DNA from: Comamonas testosteroni | GTDB taxonomy: Bacteria; Pseudomonadota; Gammaproteobacteria; Burkholderiales; Burkholderiaceae_C | DNA length: 64,000 nucleotides | Assembly (NCBI RefSeq): GCF_030505195.1 | Contig: NZ_CP129672.1 | Coordinates: 2,514,501 to 2,578,500, forward strand | Reading direction: 5' to 3' | In this document: piece by piece, positions 16,257-25,566 of the stretch | Numbering within the stretch: the first letter of the stretch is position 1 | Layout: every line of letters begins with the position of its first letter | Notes under the pieces: model-generated | What the model was told of the DNA's origin: nothing | Seen by the model: the letters and a program-made list of their open reading frames with translations, nothing else | Database searches by the model: none | Made by a program: the position numbers and the translations under genes

Positions 16257-17642
16257 TCAACCAATGCCGCGCACGATGTTGATGGCCTCATCCACGCGCT
16301 CCACGGCATGGATGGCCAGGCCGGCGATGGGTTTCTTGGGTGCATTGGCCTTGGGGACCACGGCGATAGTGAATCCCAACTTTGCCGCCTCCTTGAGCCG
16401 CTCCTGGCCGCGAGGTGCTGGGCGCACCTCTCCGGCCAGACCAACCTCGCCAAACGCAATAAAGCCTTTGGGCAGCGACTTGCCGCGCAGACTGGAAGTG
16501 ATTGCCAACATCACGGCCAGGTCAGCCGCAGGCTCATTGATACGCACGCCGCCCACGGCATTGACGAAGACATCCTGGTCGGCGCAGGCCACGCCCGCAT
16601 GGCGGTTGAGCACGGCCAGCAGCATGGCCAGCCGGTCGCGGTCCAGGCCGACCGAGAGGCGGCGTGCGGCCGGGCCGCCCTGGTCCACCAGGGCCTGGAT
16701 TTCCACCAGCATGGGGCGCGTGCCCTCCAGCGTCACCAGCACGCAGCTGCCGGGCACGGGCTCGCTGTGCTGACTCAGAAAGATGGCGCTGGGGTTGGTC
16801 ACGCCCTTGAGGCCTTTTTCCGTCATCGCGAAGACGCCGATCTCGTTGACGGCACCGAAGCGGTTCTTGATGGCGCGCACCAGGCGGAAGTTGCTGTGCG
16901 TGTCGCCTTCGAAGTAGAGCACCGTGTCCACCATGTGCTCGAGCACGCGCGGGCCGGCCAGCGCGCCGTCCTTGGTCACATGGCCCACCAAAATGATGGT
17001 GATGCCCGTGGTCTTGGCCGCGCGCGTCAGATGGGCCGCGCATTCGCGCACCTGGGCCACGGATCCCGGAGCTGAGGAGAGCTGGTCCGAATACACCGTC
17101 TGGATCGAGTCAATCACCACCACGGCGGGCTGGGTGGCCTCCACGGTGGCGAGGATTTTCTCCAGCTGGATTTCGGCCAGCACATTGACCTGGCTGTTGT
17201 CCAGCCCCAGCCGGCGCGAACGCAGCGCCACCTGGGCACCGCTTTCCTCGCCCGTTACATAGAGCGTTGGCAGGCCGATACGATGCAATGCATCCATGGC
17301 CTGCAAAAGGAGTGTGGACTTACCTATTCCGGGGTCTCCCCCGATCAGCACCACGCCGCCTTCCACCACGCCGCCGCCCAGCACGCGGTCCAGCTCCTCG
17401 ATGCCGCTGGGCGTGCGCGCCACATCCTGGGCCTCGATGGCCGACAGCGGGGTGACGGGCTGGGCATTGGCCAGACCTGCATAGCCCTGAGGCTGGCTCA
17501 GGCGGTTCTTGCCGCCCGAGGCGGAGTCGGCCACGGTCTCGACCAGTGTGTTCCAGGCGCCGCAGCCCGGGCATTTGCCCAGCCAGCGCGGGCTGGTGCC
17601 GCCACAGGCGTTGCAGGTGAAAGTGGTTTTCTCTTTGGCCAT
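16257..17642 (-). CDS. radA: DNA repair protein RadA
   Basis: A 461-residue RecA-like ATPase that promotes branch migration in recombination. A four-Cys zinc finger (Cys10, 13, 24, 27 in CNACGG and CPGCGAWN) leads to Walker A GGDPGIGKST (101-110), the RadA-specific KNRFG motif in AIKNRFGAVNE, and a C-terminal Lon-protease-like domain. The ATG at 17642 (MAKEKTTF) is the usual RadA start; an in-frame codon three residues upstream is less likely. Monocistronic in appearance. Confidence 0.97.
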   Translation of the reverse strand: MAKEKTTFTCNACGGTSPRWLGKCPGCGAWNTLVETVADSASGGKNRLSQPQGYAGLANAQPVTPLSAIEAQDVARTPSGIEELDRVLGGGVVEGGVVLIGGDPGIGKSTLLLQAMDALHRIGLPTLYVTGEESGAQVALRSRRLGLDNSQVNVLAEIQLEKILATVEATQPAVVVIDSIQTVYSDQLSSAPGSVAQVRECAAHLTRAAKTTGITIILVGHVTKDGALAGPRVLEHMVDTVLYFEGDTHSNFRLVRAIKNRFGAVNEIGVFAMTEKGLKGVTNPSAIFLSQHSEPVPGSCVLVTLEGTRPMLVEIQALVDQGGPAARRLSVGLDRDRLAMLLAVLNRHAGVACADQDVFVNAVGGVRINEPAADLAVMLAITSSLRGKSLPKGFIAFGEVGLAGEVRPAPRGQERLKEAAKLGFTIAVVPKANAPKKPIAGLAIHAVERVDEAINIVRGIG

Positions 17643-17822
17643 GGGCGGCAACTATACCGACTGACATGGGCGGCAATTGCTGCTGCCAATCGGAAGCTGG
17701 CGACAAATCTCAGAGCCAATAACCATAAAAAGCGCGTATTTATATAACTGCTCCGCATGACAGGCCGATTTAGGCTACAATTGCGGCTATCGACACAGCA
17801 ACGCTGTTGAGAGACAAATTAC

Positions 17823-17899
<77 letters not shown>

Positions 17900-17902
17900 A
17901 TC

Positions 17903-17934
17903 AAAAAAGCCTTCTGGAAACAGAAGGCTTTTTT
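17903..17934 (+). terminator. Rho-independent terminator of tRNA-fMet
   Basis: Stem AAAAAAGCCTTCTG / CAGAAGGCTTTTTT with a GAAA tetraloop, four bases after the CCA end. Confidence 0.93.
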
Positions 17935-18061
17935 CGTTGTGCTCGCGCTGGCACAGGCGCCATCTCAGCAAAGATAGGACTTGCGCAAGCAAGAATGCAA
18001 CAACTGCCTGCCTCCTGCGGGCAGTCACCCTGCCTGAACCCGTTTTGCGTAAGTCTTGAAA

Positions 18062-18206
18062 GAGATGCCGAGCAAGAGCCGCCTCGCGGCCGGGCCGCCC
18101 CGGCGAAGGCATCGCCCCCTCCCTTGGCGCGAGGCGCGTAGAGAGAGGGGTGCCCGGCGAGGGGCGCCCGGCCAGGGCGAAGGCGCGCGTAGCGCCTCAG
18201 GGGTGC
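18062..18206. repeat. GC-rich post-stop repeat, copy 2 (long)
   Basis: On the minus strand it starts immediately after the glutamate dehydrogenase TAA with CACCCCTGAGGCGC, continues through several GGC/GCC stems including a CCCTCTCTCTACGCGC-type arm, and ends CGGCTCTTGCTCGGC. Head, CCCC/GGGG middle and CTTGCTYGG tail match the copies after ilvE and after the class III aminotransferase. Confidence 0.65.
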
Positions 18207-19514
18207 TTATGGATACAGGCCGCGTGCCTCGCGGGCGTGGAGAATGCGCTTGCAGGCCACGATGAAGGTGGCGGTGCGCAGCGTCACCTTGTGCTCCTGG
18301 GCCACGGCCCAGACGCCGGCAAAGGCTTCCTGCATGATGCGCACCAGACGGGCGTTGATTTCGTCTTCGGTCCAGAAGAAGCTGGAGAAATCCTGCACCC
18401 ACTCGAAGTAGCTCACGGTCACGCCGCCGGCATTCGCAATCACGTCGGGCAGAACCAGCACGCCTTTTTCGCTGAGGATGTCGTCGGCCTCAGGAGTGGT
18501 GGGGCCGTTGGCACCTTCGATCACCAGCTTGGCCTTGATCTGGCCGGCGTTTTCCTCGGTGATCTGGCCTTCCAGTGCCGCCGGGATCAGGATGTCGCAA
18601 TCCACGCCCCAGAAGGCGGCTGCATCCATGGCCTCGCCACCGGCAAAGCCACCCACACCGCCGGTATTGCCCACATGCTCCAGCAATGCCGTCACATCCA
18701 GGCCATTGGCGTTCTGAATGGTGCCCGTATGGTCCTGCACGGCCACGACCTTGGCTCCGGCATCGGCAAACAGCTTGCCCGCAGTGCCGCCCACATTGCC
18801 GAAGCCCTGCACGGCCACGCGTGCGCCCTGCACATTCAGGCCTGTGAGCTTGGCGGCTTCCACGCCCACGGTGAACACGCCGCGGCCCGTGGCCTCGACG
18901 CGACCCAGCGATCCGCCCAGGTCCACGGGCTTGCCCGTGACCACGCCGGTGGCCGTGGCGCCCGTGTTCATGGAGTAGGTGTCCATCATCCAGGCCATGA
19001 CCTGACCGTTGGTGTTCACGTCAGGTGCCGGAATGTCCTTGGTGGGGCCGATCAGCAGACCGATTTCGCTGGTATAGCGGCGTGTCAGGCGCTCCAGCTC
19101 GGCCTTGGACAGCTTTCGCGGGTCGACACGGATGCCGCCCTTGGCGCCGCCGTAGGGCACGTTCACGGCGGCATTCTTGATGCTCATCCAGGCCGACAGT
19201 GCCATCACTTCAGACAGCGTCACATCCTGGTGGAAGCGCACGCCGCCCTTGCCGGGACCGCGGCTCAGGTTGTGCTGCACGCGGTAGCCCTCGAAGTGAG
19301 CGATACGGCCGTCATCCATCTCGATGGGGACATCGACGATCAGGATGCGCTTGGGACGCTTGAGCGTTTCCACCCAGCGGGCCAGCGAGCCCAGATAGGG
19401 GGTGACACGGTCGACCTGTTGCAGATAAATGCCCCAGGGACCGAGATGATCAGGGTTGAGGTAGGAGGGCAGAACATGCGCTGTGGACAGCGCTGAAGAG
19501 TCTTTGGCTTGCAT
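18207..19514 (-). CDS. Glutamate dehydrogenase (Glu/Leu/Phe/Val family)
   Basis: A 435-residue cytosolic enzyme converting glutamate to 2-oxoglutarate and ammonia. The substrate domain has [13 protein letters not shown] and the catalytic Lys125 in [13 protein letters not shown]; the dinucleotide fold shows [11 protein letters not shown]. The length is that of the hexameric NAD-type (GdhA/RocG-like) enzymes. The ATG at 19514 (MQAKDSSAL) was chosen; residues upstream are not conserved in character. A GC-rich repeat begins at its stop. Confidence 0.94.
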   Translation of the reverse strand: MQAKDSSALSTAHVLPSYLNPDHLGPWGIYLQQVDRVTPYLGSLARWVETLKRPKRILIVDVPIEMDDGRIAHFEGYRVQHNLSRGPGKGGVRFHQDVTLSEVMALSAWMSIKNAAVNVPYGGAKGGIRVDPRKLSKAELERLTRRYTSEIGLLIGPTKDIPAPDVNTNGQVMAWMMDTYSMNTGATATGVVTGKPVDLGGSLGRVEATGRGVFTVGVEAAKLTGLNVQGARVAVQGFGNVGGTAGKLFADAGAKVVAVQDHTGTIQNANGLDVTALLEHVGNTGGVGGFAGGEAMDAAAFWGVDCDILIPAALEGQITEENAGQIKAKLVIEGANGPTTPEADDILSEKGVLVLPDVIANAGGVTVSYFEWVQDFSSFFWTEDEINARLVRIMQEAFAGVWAVAQEHKVTLRTATFIVACKRILHAREARGLYP

Positions 19515-19723
19515 GATGAAGGCCTGGTTGACTGAGTGGAGCAAGGTCGTTGTAAGCCCTTGCTGTCCGGGATTCACAGTGTGCGCGCGCCGAATTTTCC
19601 TGTCCAAGGCTTCTTGTTTGAGATGCTATGCATTTTGTGCATAACCATCCGAAAGCCGCTCTGGATGTGGGCCAAGCATTCAATCGGTGACATGGAGACA
19701 GGAAATTTGCCATCATTGCCGTC

Positions 19724-20647
19724 ATGTCTGAAAACAATGATTGCAAAAGCGGCTGGTGTGGCCCGGCACCGTTTGCCAATACCCCGCCCATAGGGCTGGC
19801 TCCCGAGCTGCAGACGCAGGAAGAGGTGCTGCCCGACTGGAAGACGTTGTGGCCCGATTTGCCCGAGGACAGCTATGCCACGGCCGATGCGCTGTGGTGG
19901 TCGCGCAAACTGGGCACGGCCCAGGCCTTGGGCGCCGACGTGGCAGCGCTGATGCGCGATGCCACCGATGCCCGTGCCGTGCAAAGCGCGCTGGCACGCA
20001 CCTGGAACTGGTGGCCCGCCGATCGCGCGCCGCGCTACTGGAAGTCCGGCGGCCCGGGCCGCAACGCAGCTCTGCTGCATGTGCCGCTGCCCGAGGATGG
20101 CATTCGCCAGGGATTGAACCCGGTGCCCGCGCCCGAGACCGTCTTCAATCTGCGCTGTGCCGAGGCTGAGATCGCTTTGCGCATAGGCCGGGATGTGAGC
20201 GCCGAGCAGGTCGCAGTCCTCGATTACGACAGCGCGCTGGCGCTGGTCGACGCGGCCTGCGTGGCCGTGGAATGGGTGGATGTGCGCTGGCGCGACGGCC
20301 TCAAAGCCCCGGCTCTGGCCTTGCTGGCCGACGGCCAGTGCCATGGCGGACTGGCGCTGGGCGAGTGGCAGAGCGCTTCCGTCATCGCCGGCCGCGACTG
20401 GGCGCGGCAACTGTGCACGGTGGCCGTGAACGGCGGCCCGCCGCAGCGCTTTACCGGCACGCACAGCCTGGGCGATCCGGCCTGGCTGCTCGTGGACTGG
20501 CTGCAGCATGTGGCACGCGAATACGGCAGCGTTCCCGCCGGCACGGTGGTGACGACGGGAACCTGGTGCGGATGTATGTCGCTCAACGCAGGTGACCGTT
20601 TTGAGATGCAGTTTGAAGGTCTGGGTCAGCTGGGCTGGCAGTTTTAA
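19724..20647 (+). CDS. Fumarylacetoacetate-hydrolase-family-like protein
   Basis: A 307-residue soluble protein. The C-terminal half carries EAEIALRIGRDV, VDAACVAVEWVDVRW and GTVVTTGTWCGCMSLNAGDRFEMQF, which fit the fold of 2-keto-4-pentenoate hydratase and FAH-family enzymes, whose E-E-D metal site handles 2-oxo or 1,3-dione acids. The N-terminal 70 residues, starting MSENNDCKSGWCGP, look distinct. Substrate is not predictable. It is divergent from glutamate dehydrogenase, with 209 bases between. Confidence 0.75.
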   Translation: MSENNDCKSGWCGPAPFANTPPIGLAPELQTQEEVLPDWKTLWPDLPEDSYATADALWWSRKLGTAQALGADVAALMRDATDARAVQSALARTWNWWPADRAPRYWKSGGPGRNAALLHVPLPEDGIRQGLNPVPAPETVFNLRCAEAEIALRIGRDVSAEQVAVLDYDSALALVDAACVAVEWVDVRWRDGLKAPALALLADGQCHGGLALGEWQSASVIAGRDWARQLCTVAVNGGPPQRFTGTHSLGDPAWLLVDWLQHVAREYGSVPAGTVVTTGTWCGCMSLNAGDRFEMQFEGLGQLGWQF

Positions 20648-20682
20648 GCAAAGCAACGCTGAATGCTTTCTGGGAACTCCTG

Positions 20683-20711
20683 ATTTAATAGCTGCAAGCG
20701 CTTTTATTAAT
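20683..20711. repeat. ATAGCTG/AGCGCTT repeat
   Basis: Reads AATAGCTGCAAGCGCTTTTA, an exact match to the consensus, with AT-rich flanks. It lies 36 bases after the FAH-family stop. Confidence 0.8.
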
Positions 20712-20854
20712 TGGCGGTGGTCCTGTTTTGATTAAAAAAGTGGCAGCCGTACTGTGACTGCGGCTCCTTTTTGAAAAGCAGGTAATTCCGGGTACGTGAA
20801 TGGGCCGAAGAACTCTCCAATTGGGCGCTGTATCGTCAAAAGGGAGTTCAAAAA

Positions 20855-21364
20855 GTGAGCGACACAGCAATCGCTGCATTGCAGCAAAGACTGGAGCTGG
20901 CCGAGGCACGCCTGGAAATCATGGACCTGGAGGCTGAATACGCCAGGGCCTGGGATGCGGGTGATGCAGTGGGATGGGCGGCAGTCTTTACGGAAGACGG
21001 CGTGTTTGATCTGGCCGCAGTGGGCCAGGGGCCACGACTGGTTCACACGGGCCGCGAGGAACTACAGGCCTTTTGCGCGCAGGTGGACGCGTTCTACAAA
21101 GGCCTGCACTTCATGCACCTGCTGCGACTGCAGATTGATGGTGACACGGCGCAGGCGCGCGTGCATTTCCAGTGGCAGGGCATGTTCAACGCGTCGGTCC
21201 AATATTTTGGCCAGCGCACGGTGCTGGGTTACTACGATGTGCGCTATCAGCGTGTGCAGGGCCGCTGGCTGGTGAAACATAGACTGGAAAAAGCCGTCAG
21301 CGGCGTGACGACCGAGCACTACGACGTGTATCAGTCCGGCAGTCTGGCGCAGGGCCAGTCCTGA
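20855..21364 (+). CDS. SnoaL-like/NTF2-fold protein
   Basis: A 169-residue soluble protein starting at GTG 20855 with AGGGAG eight bases upstream. After a short helical start, LEAEYARAWDAGDAVGWAAVFTEDGVFDL and later VLGYYDVRYQRVQGRWLVKHR match the SnoaL_4/ring-hydroxylating-dioxygenase-beta-like cone fold. Members are isomerases, dehydratases or binding proteins; the function here is unknown. The fold places a ligand in the central cavity. It converges on the PPK2 gene. Confidence 0.75.
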   Translation: MSDTAIAALQQRLELAEARLEIMDLEAEYARAWDAGDAVGWAAVFTEDGVFDLAAVGQGPRLVHTGREELQAFCAQVDAFYKGLHFMHLLRLQIDGDTAQARVHFQWQGMFNASVQYFGQRTVLGYYDVRYQRVQGRWLVKHRLEKAVSGVTTEHYDVYQSGSLAQGQS

Positions 21365-21391
21365 CGGACATGAGCCGCAGCCGCGACGGGA

Positions 21392-22507
21392 TTAGTTCAC
21401 TTTGATCTTGTCCATTGCAGGCGCACCGGGCGGGTACTTCAGTTCCAGATTGCCCAGCACCTCTCGCAGCACCGTGGCCACCATCAGATTGCGATGCGTC
21501 TTGGAGTCGGCGGGCACGATGGTCCAGGGCGCCCAGGGCGTGTGCGTGGCACCCAGCAGCCGGCCATAGGCCTGCTGATAGTCGTCCCACTGGGCGCGCA
21601 CCTTGAGGTCGTTCTCGTCGAATTTCCAGTGCTTGCAGGGGTCGTCCAGGCGCTGCTGCAACCGCTCGCGCTGTTCGTCCTTGCTGATGTGCAGCATGAA
21701 CTTGACGATCACCGTGCCGGTCTCGCTGAGCATGCGCTCGAAGTCGTTGATCTGCGCATAGCGCTGGGTCTGCTGCCCGGGCGTGAGCCAGCCGTTGACC
21801 ACGGGCACCAGCACATCCTCGTACTGGCTGCGGTTGAAGAGCACGATCTCGCCCGCCCCCGGCAATTGCTGGTGAATGCGCCACAGATAGTCATGCGCTT
21901 TCTCGGTCTCGCTGGGAGCCTTCCAGCCCACAGTGCGCACGCCCAGCGGCGACATGCGGCCGAAGACCGCACGCAGCGTGCCGTCCTTGCCTGCGGCATC
22001 CATGCCCTGCAGGATGACCAGAAGCTTGAAGCGCCGGTCGGCATAGAAAACATTCTGCAGCCCGTCCAGTGCCTCGGCCAGCTGGTTCACGCTGTCCTTG
22101 TCATATTGCTTGCCCTGGTCGGAGGAAAAGGGCTTGGCGGCCGGGTCGAACTTCTGCAGATCCACTGCGGGACGAGGCTGCCCGGCGGTCAAACGACTGT
22201 CGTGTGGTTGGCCCGGGTGCCAGGGCTGCCATAGCTTGCGCAGCGCCTTGTCCTTGGTCTCGAAGGGGTAGACATGGGCAGCGGCGGGCGCAGGAAGTTC
22301 CGGTGCCTTCGCTGAAGCCTTGCTCAGAGTTTTGGCGGCAGGTTGGGTGACGGGGGCTGGCTGCGGCGCAGATGACTTGGCCGTCTTGGCGGCTTTGACC
22401 GATGCGCTGGTCGGAAACGGCAGGCGTTTGCGTGCCGGCTGGCGGTCCGGCTCAGTGGTCGCAGCAGGCGATGTAGCGGGGGCGGCTTTGGCGGGCTGAC
22501 GGGGCAT
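21392..22507 (-). CDS. Polyphosphate kinase 2 family protein
   Basis: A 371-residue cytosolic protein. The PPK2 core begins near residue 155 with Walker A QGMDAAGKDGT (167-177), followed by RMSPLGVRTVGWKAPS, the lid and Walker B region IVLFNRSQYEDVLVP, and DPCKHWKF. PPK2 enzymes transfer phosphate between polyphosphate and nucleoside mono- or diphosphates. About 75 residues at the N-terminus are Ala/Pro/Lys-rich and disordered, longer than usual. AGGAG precedes the ATG at 22507. It appears monocistronic. Confidence 0.92.
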   Translation of the reverse strand: MPRQPAKAAPATSPAATTEPDRQPARKRLPFPTSASVKAAKTAKSSAPQPAPVTQPAAKTLSKASAKAPELPAPAAAHVYPFETKDKALRKLWQPWHPGQPHDSRLTAGQPRPAVDLQKFDPAAKPFSSDQGKQYDKDSVNQLAEALDGLQNVFYADRRFKLLVILQGMDAAGKDGTLRAVFGRMSPLGVRTVGWKAPSETEKAHDYLWRIHQQLPGAGEIVLFNRSQYEDVLVPVVNGWLTPGQQTQRYAQINDFERMLSETGTVIVKFMLHISKDEQRERLQQRLDDPCKHWKFDENDLKVRAQWDDYQQAYGRLLGATHTPWAPWTIVPADSKTHRNLMVATVLREVLGNLELKYPPGAPAMDKIKVN

Positions 22508-22633
22508 GTATTGAAACTCCTGTGCAGTGCAAATTGATTCGCTATGGAATGACTAGCGGCTTACGCTTTTACATTCTGCTCCTGATGCGTTTTTGGCTTC
22601 AAGGCCAGATGTTGGAGGCAAGCCCATGGAGGT

Positions 22634-23545
22634 TCAGCGCTCGCGCAGCAGTTGCACAAAGCGCCTGGCTGCCAGACCCTGGGCACGCTCCTTGGACCAG
22701 ACCCAGTCCACGAACAAGGTCGTGCCGTTGCTGATGTTGAGCACGGGAATTTCCATCAGCGCGCCGCTGTCGATATGCGATTCCACCAGGCCCTTGGGCA
22801 GCCAGCCCCAGGCCAGACCTGCGCCGATCAGCGACAGCGCTGCCTGGTGACTGTCCGTGCGCCAGAGCTGGCGCGCAAACACAAAGCGCGGATCGGTCTG
22901 CTGGGGGTCGCGGCTGGCCACCAGCACCTGGCGCGTGGCGGCCAACTGCTCCACCGTGAGCTGTGGCAGTGTGGTGCGCCCCTGCCCATGCTCGGCCAGC
23001 GCCTGCTGCCAGGGCTCGAACTGCGGCGACATCACGGCCACCAGCGTCTCGCGGCCCATTTCCTGGAAGCCCTCGCGCCCGTCCATGGCGGGTCGCTCAA
23101 ATACCAGGGCCAGATGGGCGCGGCCCGCATGCAAAAGCTCCAGCGCATCTGCCTGGGGAGCGGCCAGCACCTCAATCGGCAGCGCGGGAAACTCGTGCAC
23201 CAGACGGCTCAGCGGTTCGCTCCAGTGCGTGGCCAGCAGCTCGGGGGCGATGGCCAGCGTCAGCCTTTCCTCCAGACCCGCATGCAGCGCCTGAGCCTGC
23301 CAGTTCAGCAACTGCAACTGCTCGGCCAGCAGGCGCGCCTGTGGCTCGAGCGCGCGGGCGGCGGCACTGGGCACGGGCTCGCGCCCGCTGCGCTCGAACA
23401 GCTGCAGGTCCAGCTCTGCCTCCAGCTGGGCAATGGCCATGCTGACGGCCGAGGGCACACGCCCGAGCTTGCGTGCAGCCGCCGAGAAGGAGCCGGCATC
23501 GAGCACGGCAAGAAACAGCGGAACCTGGTCGGCGCTAAAGGACAT
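22634..23545 (-). CDS. LysR-family regulator, probable partner of the PACE transporter
   Basis: A 303-residue transcription factor. The winged HTH covers residues 1-60 (PLFLAVLDAGSFSAAARKLGRVPSAVSMAIAQLE) and the periplasmic-binding-like effector domain the rest. It is divergent from the PACE efflux gene with only 72 bases between, the arrangement of AceR/AceI. The spacer contains an 8-bp inverted repeat, a candidate binding site. Effector unknown; diamines or biocides are known for AceR. Confidence 0.9.
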   Translation of the reverse strand: MSFSADQVPLFLAVLDAGSFSAAARKLGRVPSAVSMAIAQLEAELDLQLFERSGREPVPSAAARALEPQARLLAEQLQLLNWQAQALHAGLEERLTLAIAPELLATHWSEPLSRLVHEFPALPIEVLAAPQADALELLHAGRAHLALVFERPAMDGREGFQEMGRETLVAVMSPQFEPWQQALAEHGQGRTTLPQLTVEQLAATRQVLVASRDPQQTDPRFVFARQLWRTDSHQAALSLIGAGLAWGWLPKGLVESHIDSGALMEIPVLNISNGTTLFVDWVWSKERAQGLAARRFVQLLRER

Positions 23546-23563
23546 GGTGTCGATCTGTCAGAA

Positions 23564-23596
23564 AAATTGAAAGGAACTGACTTTTATCTTCAATTT
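23564..23596. promoter_or_regulatory. Candidate LysR operator between divergent genes
   Basis: Perfect arms AAATTGAA (23564-23571) and TTCAATTT (23589-23596), 17 bases apart, centred in the 72-base spacer of the LysR and PACE genes. This fits a T-N11-A type LTTR site. Confidence 0.5.
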
Positions 23597-23617
23597 ATAG
23601 AACATACACTGCAGCCC

Positions 23618-24142
23618 ATGTCTCAACAAGCCTCAGCGATGGCATCCGCTTCTTCCTCTGCCGCGTCTCTCAAAAATACCGCCGCCTTTGCGGCCCCCGC
23701 CAAGGCCAAGGGCCTTCAAGGTCCCAAGCGCCGCATCCTCTATGTGGGCCTGTACGAAATCATCGCCATCATCGTCTCCAGCCTGATCTTCATGGCCATC
23801 GGCCAAAAGGCCAGCGACTCCGGCGTCATGGCCGTGGCTGCGTCGGCGATCGCGATCTGCTGGAATCTGAGCTTCAACCACCTGTTCGAAAAATGGGAAT
23901 CGCGCCAGAGCGTCAAGGGCCGTTCCCTGATGCGCCGCGTGGTGCATGCCATCGGTTTCGAAGGCGGCATCGCCGCCATGCTGATCCCGCTGATGGCCTG
24001 GTGGTTCGGCATCTCGCTGTGGGAGGCTGCCGTGATGGAAGCCGGTCTGCTGGTGTTCTTCATGGTCTACACCTTTGCCTTCAACTGGGCCTTTGACCGC
24101 ATCTTCGGCCTGCCCGCTTCGGCCCAGGCCGTGGCGGCATGA
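23618..24142 (+). CDS. PACE-family efflux transporter
   Basis: A 174-residue inner-membrane protein with four spans in two tandem BTP domains: RILYVGLYEIIAIIVSSLIF with SFNHLFEKWE, then VHAIGFEGGIAAMLIPLMAWW with FNWAFDRIFG. The paired RxxHxxxFE/ExxxF-type pattern and length (plus a 35-residue Ala/Ser-rich start) identify the proteobacterial antimicrobial compound efflux family (AceI). Members export chlorhexidine, acriflavine and short diamines by proton antiport. The ATG at 23618 was chosen just before the Ser/Ala tail. Followed by a terminator that has been hit by an IS. Confidence 0.9.
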   Translation: MSQQASAMASASSSAASLKNTAAFAAPAKAKGLQGPKRRILYVGLYEIIAIIVSSLIFMAIGQKASDSGVMAVAASAIAICWNLSFNHLFEKWESRQSVKGRSLMRRVVHAIGFEGGIAAMLIPLMAWWFGISLWEAAVMEAGLLVFFMVYTFAFNWAFDRIFGLPASAQAVAA

Positions 24143-24196
24143 TCTGAGCCACACAAGCCTCTGACGCTTGCCCTGAAAGCGCAAGCAACCATGAAA

Positions 24197-24234
24197 AAAG
24201 CGTGTTCCTGTCTACCGGGAACACGCTTTCTTTT
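24197..24234 (+). terminator. Rho-independent terminator bordering an IS insertion
   Basis: A 12-bp stem AAAGCGTGTTCC / GGAACACGCTTT (24197-24208, 24218-24229) followed by CTTTT. The last eight bases are the left copy of the IS target duplication, so the T-tract survived the insertion. Confidence 0.88.
24227..24234. repeat. Left 8-bp target-site duplication
   Basis: TTTCTTTT directly left of the IS, identical to 25542-25549. Confidence 0.88.
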
Positions 24235-25541
24235 GGTTCATCGCGCATTACCGGGGAATGCTGCCCGAATCTTCAGAAAGAAGTAGTCCTGATCGCGGTA
24301 GCCATAGGCCCGGCGCTTGATGACCTTGATGGTGTTGTTGATGCCCTCCACAACACTTGTGTTCAACGGATGCCTGCATCGGGCGATGATCCCGTGCAGG
24401 TAGCTTTGCAAGCGCTGAGCGAAGGTGCTCAGTGCGGCAATGCCGCTTTGATGGGCTTGATCACACCAGTGCCGCCAGGCGCGATGCGCCCAAGTCGCAC
24501 GACGGTAGAACCACAACTGTTTGAGCTCGTCGCGCAAGACGTATACCGTCATCAATGGTTGATTGGCCGCCAGCAGTTCCTTGAGTTGCACTGCTTGTTG
24601 AGGCTGCAGCTTGTTGCGATTGCGCAGCAGCAACCAGCGGCTGGATTTGAGCACCTTACGTGCTGAGGGCTGTTGGCGCAGCAAGTTGGCCTGATCGACA
24701 CGCACTCGGTCGATGACCTCCCGGCCGTACTTGGCCACGACATGGAACAGGTCATAGACGATCTCGGCGTTAGGGCAGTGGGCCTTAATCTCCAGCTCGT
24801 AAGCCGTAGTCATGTCGATAGCAACTGCGCGAATGCGCTGGGCAACGCCAGCGGGCAACTGCTCGAAGAACTGGCGGGCCGTCTCGCGTGAGCGCCCTTG
24901 CCCCACCCACAGCACCTGCCGGCTGATGGGGTCGACGACGACTGTGGCGTAGCGATGGCCCTTGTGCAGCGCAAACTCGTCCATCGCCAGGTACTCGATC
25001 TGATCCCATTGCGGCTGCGCAGTGTTGGCCAGCAGCAAGGCTTTGTCGATGGACTTGACGGTGTGCCAGCCCAGATCGAAGAAGGCCGCTACCGCCTTGA
25101 TGCTGCTGCTGCGAAGCAACTGGCTGCACGCCTGCGCCAGACGGTCTGTGACGCGCTGGTAGCGACCGAGCCAGCTGAGTTTCTCCAGGTGCGGGCCACC
25201 ACAGCTATCGCACCACAGACGCCGACGCGGCACATGTAGCACCACTCTGTACTCGAACAATGCCAGATCGCGCACGCGCCGTGTCGTGGTCTCATGGACT
25301 TGGCTGCACTGCGCACCGCAGCGCTCGCAATGCATGACGCTGGCCTGCGGCTTCAGATAAATCGACACGGTGCGGCTATCGCCCTGGGGCCACTGCACAC
25401 GTTCAACCACGTAGCCCTCCCAGCCGCCAAGAGCCTGCAATAACTTCGAGTCCAGCATTTGATTTGTTCTCCGATGTCAGTGTCGTTGCCATCAGATTAC
25501 AAAACGAACGGGCTTATCTCCACGAAATTCCTCGATGAACC
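24235..25541. mobile_element. ISL3-family insertion sequence, complete
   Basis: A 1307-bp element with imperfect terminal inverted repeats. Both ends start GGTTCATCG and agree at about 23 of 33 positions, finishing with GCCCG. The 8-bp duplications TTTCTTTT flank it. One transposase gene fills it, reading right to left, with its stop codon inside the left inverted repeat. Family size, 8-bp duplication and transposase type all fit ISL3. Intact repeats and an uninterrupted gene suggest a recent or still active insertion. Confidence 0.93.
24238..25458 (-). CDS. ISL3-family transposase
   Basis: A 406-residue DDE transposase. Zinc-finger pairs CERCGAQC (44-51) and CDSCGG (83-88) precede the catalytic core: Asp160 in YLAMDEFALHKGHRY, Asp215 in VAIDMTTAYE, and Glu371 in SVVEGINNTIKVIKRRAYGY. 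All three acidic residues are present and there is no frameshift, so it should be active. The stop codon TGA lies in the left inverted repeat. Confidence 0.95.
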   Translation of the reverse strand: MLDSKLLQALGGWEGYVVERVQWPQGDSRTVSIYLKPQASVMHCERCGAQCSQVHETTTRRVRDLALFEYRVVLHVPRRRLWCDSCGGPHLEKLSWLGRYQRVTDRLAQACSQLLRSSSIKAVAAFFDLGWHTVKSIDKALLLANTAQPQWDQIEYLAMDEFALHKGHRYATVVVDPISRQVLWVGQGRSRETARQFFEQLPAGVAQRIRAVAIDMTTAYELEIKAHCPNAEIVYDLFHVVAKYGREVIDRVRVDQANLLRQQPSARKVLKSSRWLLLRNRNKLQPQQAVQLKELLAANQPLMTVYVLRDELKQLWFYRRATWAHRAWRHWCDQAHQSGIAALSTFAQRLQSYLHGIIARCRHPLNTSVVEGINNTIKVIKRRAYGYRDQDYFFLKIRAAFPGNAR

Positions 25542-25549
25542 TTTCTTTT
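25542..25549. repeat. Right 8-bp target-site duplication
   Basis: TTTCTTTT directly right of the IS, identical to 24227-24234. Confidence 0.88.
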
Positions 25550-25566
25550 TGGGCCTGATGCAGCGC

